NCBI RefSeq assembly: GCF_007003975.1
Contig: NZ_VFTC01000027.1
Coordinates: 17,857 to 81,856 of the forward strand
Length of the DNA: 64,000 nt
Origin: Mesorhizobium sp. WSM4306
Lineage (GTDB): Bacteria > Pseudomonadota > Alphaproteobacteria > Rhizobiales > Rhizobiaceae
Reading direction: 5' to 3'
The notes under the pieces are model-generated. The model did not search any database. It was not told the DNA's origin and worked only from the letters and a program-made list of their open reading frames with translations. Of the stretch, positions 1 to 8,324 are shown in pieces. Positions within the stretch are counted from its first letter, which is position 1. The number at the start of each line of letters is the position of its first letter. Made by a program: the position numbers and the translations under genes.

Positions 1-1
1 T

Positions 2-208
2 TTGTCGTCGGATGAAACCGGGCTGCTGGTCCCGACGGAAAATCCGATTGCCCTGGCACAGGCGCTGGAGCGCCTGATCCGTGATCCCGCGCTGCGCGCC
101 CGCCTCGGCGACGCCGCGGAGCGGCGCGTGCGCGGCAATTTCGATCATACGGCAAGCATTGGACAGCTCAAGGACCTGTTCGAGCGGGAGTGGCGGGCCG
201 CCGAATGA
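2..208 (+). CDS. Glycosyltransferase, C-terminal end only
   Basis: This is the last 68 or so codons of a gene that begins before the window. The segment reads like the end of a GT4 (group 1) glycosyltransferase: a GLLVPTENP-type stretch that normally lines the nucleotide-sugar donor site, followed by the usual closing helices. The frame is open to the first base, so the TTG at position 2 is not a real start. The stop TGA (206-208) overlaps the ATG of the next glycosyltransferase at 205 in an ATGA junction, so the two genes are probably translated together from one surface-polysaccharide operon. The acceptor and the sugar cannot be told from this fragment. Confidence 0.8.
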   Translation: MSSDETGLLVPTENPIALAQALERLIRDPALRARLGDAAERRVRGNFDHTASIGQLKDLFEREWRAAE

Positions 209-1356
209 AGCGGCTGCGCGCTTTCTTCTATGTCCAGCACCTGCTCGGCATCGGCCATCTCGCGCGCGCCAGCCGCATTGCGGCGGCTCTGGCCGATGAC
301 GGGTTTGACGTCACCGTCGTAACCGGCGGAACGCCGGTCGCAGGTTTTCCGGGACCTGCTGTGAAATCTGTAACCCTGCCGCCCGTCACCTCCGGCGATG
401 AAGGATTTTCCGGGCTTGTCGACCTGCAAGGCAAACCCATCGACGATGATTTCAAGAAATCTCGTTCCGAGATGCTGCTGCAGGCATTTAGGGATTGCAG
501 GCCAGACATCGTCATTGTCGAAGCGTTTCCCTTTGGACGGCGGCAGATGCGTTTCGAACTCTTGCCGCTGATCGAAGCCATCGATGCGACGTCGCCCAGA
601 CCGCTTCTGGCGACGTCGGTGCGCGACATACTTCAGGAGCGCGTCAAGCCGGGCCGAAACGAGGAAACGGTCGATCTCGTCAACAGGCGTTTCGACCTCG
701 TCATGGTCCATGGCGATCCGGCGTTCGCAACCATCGACAAGACATTTCCACTGGCGGGAGCGATCAGGGCCGAGGTTGCCTACACAGGGCTCGTTGCCGC
801 GTCGCCGGCGCCTGCGGCCTCCGAGCGTTTCGACGTTCTGGTGTCGGTTGGCGGCGGGGCTGCGGGAAAGGGCCTTGTCAGGTCCACAATCGCAGCGGCG
901 CGGAATGCCAAAAACGCCTGGAAATGGTGTCTGATCACCGGCCCAAACCTGCCGAAGGACGAGTTTGACGCGCTTGCACGCGATGCCACACCGGGCCTGT
1001 CCATCTTCCGGTTTCGCGCGGATTTCGCCAGCTTGCTGACCGGCGCCCGGCTGTCGGTCTCGCAGGCGGGTTACAACACGGTCTGCGATGTCCTGGGCGC
1101 TGGGTGTCGCTCCTTGCTCGTTCCCTTTGCGGCCGGCGGCGAAACCGAACAGACGGTTCGCGCCCTGATGCTCGAAGAACTCGGCCTGGCAACGGTGCTG
1201 ACGGAAAAGGACCTGACGCCTGAAGGTCTGGCGCAAGCGATCGAACAGGCGCTTGCGGGACCGGCGCCGGCCGCGCATCGTCTCGATCTGGAAGGCGCGC
1301 GCCGCTCGGCGCAAATCCTGCGCGAGCGATATCGAACCTGGTCCCCGAAAACCTGA
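205..1356 (+). CDS. Glycosyltransferase, MurG/GT28-like fold
   Basis: A protein of about 383 residues with an N-terminal GHLARASRIAAAL stretch typical of GT-B enzymes that act on undecaprenyl- or lipid-linked acceptors. A C-terminal donor-binding segment (SVSQAGYNTVCDVLGAG, then PFAAGGETEQ) resembles the GT28 C-terminal domain of MurG and related glycosyltransferases. I chose ATG 205 because it overlaps the upstream stop as ATGA; an in-frame GTG at 190 is the alternative. It lies in the same operon as the truncated glycosyltransferase before it. The sugar donor is unknown. The gene ends 26 bp before a convergent methyltransferase gene. Confidence 0.82.
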   Translation: MKRLRAFFYVQHLLGIGHLARASRIAAALADDGFDVTVVTGGTPVAGFPGPAVKSVTLPPVTSGDEGFSGLVDLQGKPIDDDFKKSRSEMLLQAFRDCRPDIVIVEAFPFGRRQMRFELLPLIEAIDATSPRPLLATSVRDILQERVKPGRNEETVDLVNRRFDLVMVHGDPAFATIDKTFPLAGAIRAEVAYTGLVAASPAPAASERFDVLVSVGGGAAGKGLVRSTIAAARNAKNAWKWCLITGPNLPKDEFDALARDATPGLSIFRFRADFASLLTGARLSVSQAGYNTVCDVLGAGCRSLLVPFAAGGETEQTVRALMLEELGLATVLTEKDLTPEGLAQAIEQALAGPAPAAHRLDLEGARRSAQILRERYRTWSPKT

Positions 1357-1382
1357 TCGCGTCTGGATTCAGGCGACGCGCT

Positions 1383-2057
1383 TCAAACAGTTCCGATCAG
1401 CATGAAGCGCGTATATTTTTTTGTCGGCAGTTCGCCGGAGAACCTGATCTCGCGCAGCGCCGCCATTGCTTCGAAAGCTGCAAGCGAAGGCACGCAGTTG
1501 ATGTGCGTCGGCTCGCTGAAATAATCATTCGATTGCAGCAGCACAGTCGTGCCCCGCGGAAGCAGGGCAAGCCAGGCGGGCAGATCGGCTATGTGTTCGC
1601 AGCTCGTGTTGACCACCAGGTCGGGCCGCCCGGCCGCATAGTCGAGTGCGTACATATCTTCTGTCAGCGCCCGGAAGCGGTCGCCTGCTTCCCGGTTGAG
1701 TGTCCGGGCGACCGCGCCGACTTCGGGATCGATGTCGATGCTGTCGACCGCCGCTATGTCAAAACGGGCGTCGTTGAAAAGCATCGCCGGCAACACGCCG
1801 TACCATCCACCCAGAACCCATATGCGCCCGAACCGGCCGCCGCGGCTTTCGAACAGCTTGTCGAGCGCCCACATCTTGCAGGCGACCTGCTTGTGGTTGA
1901 AGGCGTTGGCGATATCGGCCTGCGGATGCTTGGCGATGACGCGCGCCAGCGCGGCCACGAGAGGGTGGTTGACGTAGGCCGCAATTCCCCGCGTGAGGTC
2001 CAGGGCTTGCTCGTGCCCTTCCATGCCGGCATTGCGTGGTTGCGTGACATCCATCAT
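1383..2057 (-). CDS. Class I SAM-dependent methyltransferase-like protein
   Basis: A 224-residue protein with a Rossmann methyltransferase core. A glycine-containing motif I (VLGGWYGVLPA, around residues 81-91) is followed by an acidic strand end (SIDIDPE) that would hold the SAM ribose, and then a TSCEHI stretch in the motif IV position. Two ATG codons lie in tandem at the start (2057 and 2054). It is transcribed against both neighbours and is convergent with the glycosyltransferase gene. The substrate is unknown. Its place among surface-glycan genes suggests modification of a glycan or lipid, but that is inference. Confidence 0.65.
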   Translation of the reverse strand: MMDVTQPRNAGMEGHEQALDLTRGIAAYVNHPLVAALARVIAKHPQADIANAFNHKQVACKMWALDKLFESRGGRFGRIWVLGGWYGVLPAMLFNDARFDIAAVDSIDIDPEVGAVARTLNREAGDRFRALTEDMYALDYAAGRPDLVVNTSCEHIADLPAWLALLPRGTTVLLQSNDYFSEPTHINCVPSLAAFEAMAALREIRFSGELPTKKYTRFMLIGTV

Positions 2058-2331
2058 ATTCGTCTTCTATGTTGGGATTTCGGGCGACACAACGCAATCT
2101 TGCCTCCCGCGAGGCTGTTCGACTTGCGGACGTGACTATGCCGCAAGTCGTTTTGCCATTGCCCGATGCCGGAGGGGACCTATTGCATCTGTTCGGACCA
2201 TTGGCGTCCATCCGCCGGCACAAGTCGCGCAGCGGCGGCCCCTTGCTGTTAGGCTATTCGCCAAAATCCCACGCAAGCCGCCAGCCATTTGGCTGCCTGC
2301 ATCCTTCCAACTGAAGGACCCACGGTCGCAT

Positions 2332-5046
2332 ATGGAACCCAGCCTAGCCCGCTATATCTGGAAGCACACCAGGAAGCAGCAGATCTGGATATTGATGATC
2401 GTCTTGCTTTCGATGATCCCGTATTTCATGTCCTTCGACCTGCCGAAGCTTATCGTCAACGGGCCGATCCAGGGCAAGGGGTTCGAGCAACCGGGCGCGA
2501 CCCTGCCCTTCATGCGGCTGCACTATAACCTGCCGTTCATCGGCGAGGTCCAGTTCTTCTCCGGTTTTCAACTCGACCGCACGGAGACGCTGCTTGCCCT
2601 GAGCCTTGTGTTCCTGTTGCTGGTCGTCATCAACGGCCTGTTCAAACTCTACATCAACACCTACAAGGGCCGCCTCGGCGAACGCATGCTGCGGCGTATC
2701 CGCTTCGATCTGATCGATCGTGTACTGCGTTTTCCGCCGACCTACTTCAAGCGGGTGAAATCCGCCGAAGTGGCGACCATGGTGAAGGACGAGGTGGAGC
2801 CGCTGGGCGGCTTCATCGGCGATGCCTTCCTGCAGCCGGTGCTGCTCGGCGGCCAGGCACTGACAGCGATGCTGTTCATCATGGTCCAGAACGTCTGGCT
2901 CGGAATGATAGCGTTCGTGATCGTGGCGATCCAGATCGTGCTCATCCCGCGCATGCGACGGCGGCTGCTCGTGCTCGGGCGCCAACGGCAATTGACGGCG
3001 CGCGCGCTTTCGGGCCGGGTTGGCGAAATCGTCGACGGCATCGGCGCGGTTCACGTCCACGACACGTCAAACTATGAGCGCGCCGACATAGCTGCCCGGC
3101 TCGGGCTCATCTTCAAGATCCGCTTCGATCTTTACCAATGGAAATTCATGGTAAAGTTCCTCAACAATTTTCTCGCACAGCTCACGCCCTTTCTGTTCTA
3201 CATGATCGGCGGCTATCTGGTCATCGCGGGCCGGCTGGACGTCGGCCAGCTGGTGGCTGTGATCGGCGCCTACAAGGACCTGCCCGGACCGATGAAGGAA
3301 CTGATCGACTGGGATCAGGATCGGCAGGATGTCCAGGTCAAATATCAGCAGGTCGTCGAACAGTTCAGCGCCGAGGATATCATTGCACCCAGCATCGGGG
3401 CATTGACGATCGACGATCCCGGTCGGATGACAAACCCGCTGGCGGCGATAGGTCTGTCCATAGCAGACGATGGCGGCGCAATGCTCCTCAACCGTATCTC
3501 CATGCAGGTCCAGCCGGGTGAGACGGTGGCGCTGGTCAGCACCGCAACAGGTGGAGCGGAGGCGCTAGCAGAAGCCTTCGCGCGGCTGAACTGGCCGGAA
3601 AGCGGAAAGGTCGCTTCGGGCGCCGATGACCTGCTTGAACTCCCCGAAGCTGTGACCGGCCGGCGCATGTCCTACGCCTCGTCTGATGTTTTCCTTTTCC
3701 AGGCAAGCCTGCGCGATAACCTGCTCTACGGGTTGAAGCATGCGCCGCTCACATCGGTGACTTATGACGGCGCCGCGGCAGACCAGCAGCGCTGGAACAT
3801 TGACGAGGCACGCCGGTCGGGCAATCCGGATCTCGATATCCACAGCGACTGGATCGACTATGCTTCCGCCGGCGCTACCGGCCCGCACGACCTCTTTGAA
3901 GCCGTGCGCCGGGTGCTCGACGCGGTTCTTCTGTCGCGCGACATTCTGGATCTTGGCCTGCGCTCTTCGGCCGACCTCACGCGTCACACGAAGCTTGCCG
4001 GGCGGATCGTCGAACTGCGTGCAGCGCTGCGAACCCGGCTGGAACAGGAAGGGCTGCGCGAACTGGTGGTTCCTTTCGAGCCGGGCGCCTACAATATGGA
4101 AGCGACGATCGGCCAGAACCTGCTTTTCGGCGCTGCCGCGGGCCCCGAACTGGCCGACAAGGCACTGGCAGCCAATCCCTATTTTGCTTCCGTGCTCAAG
4201 CAGGCCGGCCTCGACCGGAGGCTCTACGAAATGGGCATGGAGATCGCCGAACAGGCGATCGAGCTGTTTGCCGACCTGCCGCCCGATCACCAGTTCTTCC
4301 AGCAGCTCGCCTTCATGAGCGCCGAGGAGATCCCTGCCTACGAGACCTTGCTGCAGCGGCTCAAGAACCGTCCCTACGAGACGGTTTCGGAGGCCGACCG
4401 CGCCATGATCATCACCTTGAGCTTTGCCTATATCGAGCCCCGGCACCGCTTCGGCCTGCTGAGCGACGAGCTGATGAGCAAGATCGTTGCCGCACGCAAC
4501 CAGTTCTATGAAAACCTGCCGCCCGAGCTGCAAAACGCGATCGAACGGTATGATCCCGCCAAATACAATGCCGCGGCCACCGTCATGGACAATGTCCTGT
4601 TCGGGCGTGTGGGCAACAACCATCCCGACGCGCCGGACCGCATACGCTCCATCGTCTATGACATTCTTGACGAGCTGGGGCTTTATGCCGAGCTTCTGGA
4701 TGTCGGCCTGGACTTCAACGTGGGCGCCGGCGGCAGGCGGCTGACCGGTGGACAGCGACAGAAGCTCGACGTTGCCCGGGCCCTGCTCAAGCGTCCCGAT
4801 TTTCTCATTCTCAACCGGCCGCTGTCGGCGCTCGACCAGCGCATTCAGGACAAGGTGCTGCGAAACGTGCTCGAGCAAGCCGAACGCGACGACCATTCGC
4901 CGGCAATTGTGTGGGTGGTGACGAGTCCGGCAATGGCGATGATGTTCGATCGCGTTATCGTCTTTGACTCAGGCCAATTGGTGGAAGACGGTACACACGA
5001 GACACTTTTGGCAGAGAACGGTATCTTCAAGGAACTTCTGTCATAG
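2332..5046 (+). CDS. ABC exporter-like protein with degenerate nucleotide-binding domain
   Basis: A 904-residue protein. Residues about 1-330 look like an exporter transmembrane domain with several hydrophobic helices. The rest is an ABC-type nucleotide-binding domain enlarged to about 540 residues. The signature LTGGQRQK (804-811) and the D-loop SALD (832-835) are present. The Walker A position (about 402-410, VSTATGGAE) has no GxxGxGKS and no lysine, the Walker B end reads LILNRP instead of an acidic pair, and the H-loop histidine is serine (about 865). A post-Q-loop-like motif occurs three times: QASLRDNLLYG (457-467), EATIGQNLLFG (590-600) and AATVMDNVLFG (748-758). ATG 2332 is chosen because the conserved part starts there; the frame is open far upstream. 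ATP hydrolysis looks unlikely. CNBD and MBL genes follow closely. Confidence 0.8.
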   Translation: MEPSLARYIWKHTRKQQIWILMIVLLSMIPYFMSFDLPKLIVNGPIQGKGFEQPGATLPFMRLHYNLPFIGEVQFFSGFQLDRTETLLALSLVFLLLVVINGLFKLYINTYKGRLGERMLRRIRFDLIDRVLRFPPTYFKRVKSAEVATMVKDEVEPLGGFIGDAFLQPVLLGGQALTAMLFIMVQNVWLGMIAFVIVAIQIVLIPRMRRRLLVLGRQRQLTARALSGRVGEIVDGIGAVHVHDTSNYERADIAARLGLIFKIRFDLYQWKFMVKFLNNFLAQLTPFLFYMIGGYLVIAGRLDVGQLVAVIGAYKDLPGPMKELIDWDQDRQDVQVKYQQVVEQFSAEDIIAPSIGALTIDDPGRMTNPLAAIGLSIADDGGAMLLNRISMQVQPGETVALVSTATGGAEALAEAFARLNWPESGKVASGADDLLELPEAVTGRRMSYASSDVFLFQASLRDNLLYGLKHAPLTSVTYDGAAADQQRWNIDEARRSGNPDLDIHSDWIDYASAGATGPHDLFEAVRRVLDAVLLSRDILDLGLRSSADLTRHTKLAGRIVELRAALRTRLEQEGLRELVVPFEPGAYNMEATIGQNLLFGAAAGPELADKALAANPYFASVLKQAGLDRRLYEMGMEIAEQAIELFADLPPDHQFFQQLAFMSAEEIPAYETLLQRLKNRPYETVSEADRAMIITLSFAYIEPRHRFGLLSDELMSKIVAARNQFYENLPPELQNAIERYDPAKYNAAATVMDNVLFGRVGNNHPDAPDRIRSIVYDILDELGLYAELLDVGLDFNVGAGGRRLTGGQRQKLDVARALLKRPDFLILNRPLSALDQRIQDKVLRNVLEQAERDDHSPAIVWVVTSPAMAMMFDRVIVFDSGQLVEDGTHETLLAENGIFKELLS

Positions 5047-5080
5047 TCTGGCAGACGCGAATTTAGGAAGGTTTGCGACA

Positions 5081-5527
5081 ATGCTGCTCAAGGATGAAGT
5101 TGGAATGCTGCAACGCGTTCCCTTGTTCTCCGGCATTGAGCCGGCAAAGCTCAAGCTGCTTGCGTTCACATCCGATCGCGTGAACTACAGCGCCGGCCAG
5201 ATTCTTTTCCGGCAGGGCGACGAGGCAGACGCCGCTTATGTCATCCTTTCAGGCAGGGCGGATATTCTGGTCGATTCCGACAGCGGGCCGATAAAAGTTG
5301 CCGAACTGCTGCCAAATTCGATCGTCGGCGAGATCGCCATATTGTGCAACAGCTCCCGCACCGCCACCGTCAGAGCGGCGAGTGATCTGGAGGCCTTGAG
5401 AATCCGCAAGGATCATTTCCTGAGGCTTATGAAGGAGTTCCCGGAAATGACCATCGAGATATTGCGGGTTCTTGCCGATCGGCTAAGCCATACGACCGCG
5501 GATCTGATCGATGCACGAAACGGCTGA
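5081..5527 (+). CDS. Cyclic nucleotide-binding domain protein
   Basis: A 148-residue protein that is essentially one Crp-type cyclic nucleotide-binding beta barrel (GQILFRQGDEADAAYVILSG, then a phosphate-binding-cassette-like VGEIAILCNSSRTATVRA, which keeps the E and R that contact cAMP in Crp). A C-terminal helix follows and there is no helix-turn-helix, so it should bind a ligand or a protein rather than DNA. A purine-rich AGGAAG at 5066-5071 precedes ATG 5081. It begins 34 bp after the degenerate ABC gene and 23 bp before the MBL gene, so the three look like one operon. It may pass a cAMP or cGMP signal to the transporter; this is inferred from position. Confidence 0.85.
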   Translation: MLLKDEVGMLQRVPLFSGIEPAKLKLLAFTSDRVNYSAGQILFRQGDEADAAYVILSGRADILVDSDSGPIKVAELLPNSIVGEIAILCNSSRTATVRAASDLEALRIRKDHFLRLMKEFPEMTIEILRVLADRLSHTTADLIDARNG

Positions 5528-5550
5528 AGCTACGGTAGGCAAAAGGTAGC

Positions 5551-6405
5551 ATGGACGACGATTTTTTCCTGGTCAGGTTTTGGGGCGTGCGCGGCAGCAT
5601 TGCGGTGTCCGGACCGGAATTCGTTCGCTATGGCGGCAACACAAACTGCATTGAGATGCGATGCGGCAAGCATACGCTTCTGTTCGATGCTGGCTCGGGC
5701 CTGCGGTCTGCCGGCAGGGCGTTTCAGGCGGCGGATGTGACCGATTTCGACCTGTTTTTCACCCATTGCCACTACGATCACATCATCGGGCTGCCGGCTT
5801 TTGCGCCGATCTTTGACCCGAGCGTCAAACTTACGGTTTGGTCCGGGCATCTTGCAGGACGCATGACGACCCGGCAGATGATCGATGAGTTCATACGGCC
5901 GCCGTGGTTTCCGGTAAAAATGGACGTCTGCAAGGCAAAGCTCGACTGCCGCGATTTCGTGTCCGGAGATGTGCTTCGGCCGCGCGAAGGGGTGGTGGTG
6001 CGAACCGGCAGCCTTACCCATCCGGGCGGCTGCATAGGCTACCGGGTCGAATGGGCCGGCCGCGTCGTGGCGGTGATCACGGACACCGAGCACGAGCCGG
6101 GCAAACTCGATCAGGCGGTGCTCGACCTGATCGACCATGCCGACCTCGTCATTTACGATTGCACCTACACCGAGAAGGAAATGGAACGCCGCCGCGGTAA
6201 CGGGCACTCGACATGGCAACAGGGAGTCAAGCTCTGTGAGGCGGCCGGTGCGCGGGGGCTTGCGCTGTTTCACCACGATCCGACACGCACTGACGGGCAA
6301 CTGGACGAGATGGAGAAACTGGCCAAGGACAGGTTTGCCGGCGCTTTTGCCGCGCGGGATGGCCAGACGCTCCAATTCCCGGTCGCATTGCACAAAAAGC
6401 GTTGA
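5551..6405 (+). CDS. MBL-fold metallo-hydrolase (PhnP-like)
   Basis: A 284-residue metallo-beta-lactamase-fold protein with the metal-binding motif THCHYDHIIG near residue 71, an upstream LLFDAGSGLR strand, and later metal ligands in TDTEHEPG and FHHDPTRTD. The opening FWGVRGSIAVSG and GGNTNCIEM is typical of the phosphoribosyl cyclic phosphate phosphodiesterase/PhnP-like branch, whose members cleave cyclic phosphodiesters. It is the third gene of the ABC-CNBD-MBL run. A cyclic nucleotide substrate would fit the neighbours but is not shown by the sequence. It ends 1 bp before the convergent deacetylase gene. Confidence 0.85.
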   Translation: MDDDFFLVRFWGVRGSIAVSGPEFVRYGGNTNCIEMRCGKHTLLFDAGSGLRSAGRAFQAADVTDFDLFFTHCHYDHIIGLPAFAPIFDPSVKLTVWSGHLAGRMTTRQMIDEFIRPPWFPVKMDVCKAKLDCRDFVSGDVLRPREGVVVRTGSLTHPGGCIGYRVEWAGRVVAVITDTEHEPGKLDQAVLDLIDHADLVIYDCTYTEKEMERRRGNGHSTWQQGVKLCEAAGARGLALFHHDPTRTDGQLDEMEKLAKDRFAGAFAARDGQTLQFPVALHKKR

Positions 6406-6406
6406 G

Positions 6407-7165
6407 CTATTTTCCGGCGCTGCGCCCGATCAATGTCCGGATCGGGAGCCATGTGCATGCTTCAGTCCGAGCGGTGACTGCGAACAGCCGTTCGAGGAAA
6501 AGCCAGGCCGATTCATCATGGACGAGGTGGTGGGTGAGCAGGCCGACCGGTTCGCCGCCATCGAATGCATGCTGCAATTGCGCGATGATGGCCTGAATCA
6601 ACAGGCCATGGTCGCGGCAGCCGCGCGTGCCATGCCAATCCATGATGTCGACATTGCTGTTGATGACGGCCAGGGGAGCCGGCTTCGGCGGCCCGTAGAC
6701 CGACAATGCCGCAAATCCTATGGATCCAAGGTCGGATACCAAACCGGCGTCGATCCGGTTCCAGGGTGGCACCAGCATGGGAACGGCACGTGCGGCGTGC
6801 AGGCCGGTTAGGTGCGACAGCCCGCGAGCCAGATCGTCGAGCATCGCCTCGCGTGGCCGATGCGCGCCGAGCTCCTGCTTTTTCTGGTCCGCGGGGGCAT
6901 GATTTCGGTGCGCCCAGCCATGGATGGCGACCGTGGCATGCGGCGCCTTGTCAAGCCGGACGACAAGCTTGCCGTCGGTCTCGGCCGGAATGACCGCCAG
7001 AGTGACCGGAACCGCGAATTCACCGGTGAGGCCGAGCAGCCGATCAAGCGCAGGCGTCGGATCCACGGCGTCATCGTCGCGCAGCCAGAACTCCGCCCTG
7101 CGGCCCGCCCGTTGCCGGCGCGTCAGTTCTTCCACCAAGGGCTGCCAGATCGGATTGGGTGTCAT
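6407..7165 (-). CDS. Polysaccharide deacetylase-like protein
   Basis: A 252-residue protein that fits the NodB-like fold loosely. An acidic triplet WLRDDDAVD near residues 27-35 stands where the first catalytic aspartates of carbohydrate esterase family 4 lie, and AIHGWAHRNH near residue 80 matches the HxxxH metal motif. LVPPWNRID resembles motif 3, and LLTHHLVHD near the end would supply the last histidine. No signal peptide is seen, so it probably acts in the cytoplasm or on the inner leaflet. The start ATG overlaps the stop of the upstream GT4 gene by 4 bp (ATGA), so both belong to one leftward operon. The substrate is unknown. Confidence 0.72.
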   Translation of the reverse strand: MTPNPIWQPLVEELTRRQRAGRRAEFWLRDDDAVDPTPALDRLLGLTGEFAVPVTLAVIPAETDGKLVVRLDKAPHATVAIHGWAHRNHAPADQKKQELGAHRPREAMLDDLARGLSHLTGLHAARAVPMLVPPWNRIDAGLVSDLGSIGFAALSVYGPPKPAPLAVINSNVDIMDWHGTRGCRDHGLLIQAIIAQLQHAFDGGEPVGLLTHHLVHDESAWLFLERLFAVTARTEACTWLPIRTLIGRSAGK

Positions 7166-8250
7166 GAGACCGGGATCTTCTTGAGGAGTTCAGCCAGACG
7201 CGCCGCCGCACCACCCAGCGAGCGCTCTTCGAGGACGAAACGCCTGGCTTGTGCTGCCATGATGGTTCTTTCGTCGTTATCGGCCAGAAGCCTTGCAATG
7301 GCGGAAGCGAACGCCGCCACATCGCCCGGCGGGGTGAGAAACCCGGTCTCGCCATCCCGCACGACCTCCGGCACGCCGGCAATGTCCTGAGCCACCACCG
7401 GCAGGCCGGCGGCCTGGGCTTCAAGATAGGCAACGCCATAGGCCTCGCCGTAACCCGGCCAGACGTAAATTCCCTTGGTGTAAAGGACATCCGGCACGGC
7501 GGACGGCTCGATCGCGCCAAGCCATTCGATACGGTCGGCGGGCAAGCCGGCGAATTGCGCTTTGACCTCGTCACGGGCAGGCCCGTCGCCGACGACCGAC
7601 ATGGTCCAGGGCAGGTGGCCGATCGAACCGAGCGCTTGCGCCAGCATGCGATAGCTGTCGACTTTGTCGCCCGGGCGCATCATGGCGACGGTGACGAGGC
7701 GCGTCGGACGACCCCGTGCCGGCATTTCCCGGAATGCCGACGTGTCGATGAAGGGCGAAAGCATGCCGAGAGCGGCGTCAGGAACCACATCCGCCAGTCC
7801 TTGACGATCCCTTTGCGTGAAGCAGATGTTCAGCGCCGCCTGTTCGATGGCTCGCGCCACCAACGCCTGGCTATCGGCCCACAAGCCGGCATTGCGCCGC
7901 CTGGAATAGGAGGCTTCCGCCGTCACATAGAGGACGGCAAAGGTCGACGCCAGCTCGGGCCCGATCAGGTCGGGCGCCTTGTAGTAGGGATGATAGCAGA
8001 ACCAGAGATCGGGCTTGCCGTCACGCTGCCAAAGCCTTGTCAGCCGTGCGGCCTCGTCCCGGGCCTCGATCTTGAGCGCATCGAAACTTTTCGGCTCCGG
8101 CTGGCGTAGATAGAAGCGCAACTCCGATGCCAGTTCGACGCTATGCCCGCCGTGCTGCAGCGCCTTGACCAGCATCCGTGCCATCTGGCGGTCGCCGGAG
8201 ACAACGGGATCATTGGGCGACTTCAGCGGCGCGTAGAAGGCAATTCGCAT
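7162..8250 (-). CDS. Glycosyltransferase family 4
   Basis: A 362-residue GT-B glycosyltransferase. The N-terminal domain opens with MRIAFYAPLKSPNDPVVSGDRQMARML, interrupted here only for description, and the C-terminal donor-binding domain shows VVGDGPARDE, IYVWPGYGEAYGVAYLEAQA with the family E-x7-E-like acidic pair, and GETGFLTPPGD. It is first in a two-gene leftward operon with the deacetylase (4-bp overlap). Upstream at 8251-8324 a short intergenic gap separates it from the divergently transcribed DUF3095 gene. The pairing of a glycosyltransferase and a deacetylase suggests assembly and trimming of a surface glycan; the sugar is unknown. Confidence 0.88.
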   Translation of the reverse strand: MRIAFYAPLKSPNDPVVSGDRQMARMLVKALQHGGHSVELASELRFYLRQPEPKSFDALKIEARDEAARLTRLWQRDGKPDLWFCYHPYYKAPDLIGPELASTFAVLYVTAEASYSRRRNAGLWADSQALVARAIEQAALNICFTQRDRQGLADVVPDAALGMLSPFIDTSAFREMPARGRPTRLVTVAMMRPGDKVDSYRMLAQALGSIGHLPWTMSVVGDGPARDEVKAQFAGLPADRIEWLGAIEPSAVPDVLYTKGIYVWPGYGEAYGVAYLEAQAAGLPVVAQDIAGVPEVVRDGETGFLTPPGDVAAFASAIARLLADNDERTIMAAQARRFVLEERSLGGAAARLAELLKKIPVS

Positions 8251-8324
8251 TGCGCGATCCTATCATCGCAAAGCTGTGCCAAGTCAATTTCGACGCATGA
8301 TCGACTTCACCTTCAAGCCCTGGA

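Noticed and set aside
1357..1382. A GATTCAGGCGACGCGCTT stretch between convergent genes as a terminator
   Set aside because: The stem is short and has no T-run; it looks like a half-copy of the repeat at 48823, and I cannot support terminator function.
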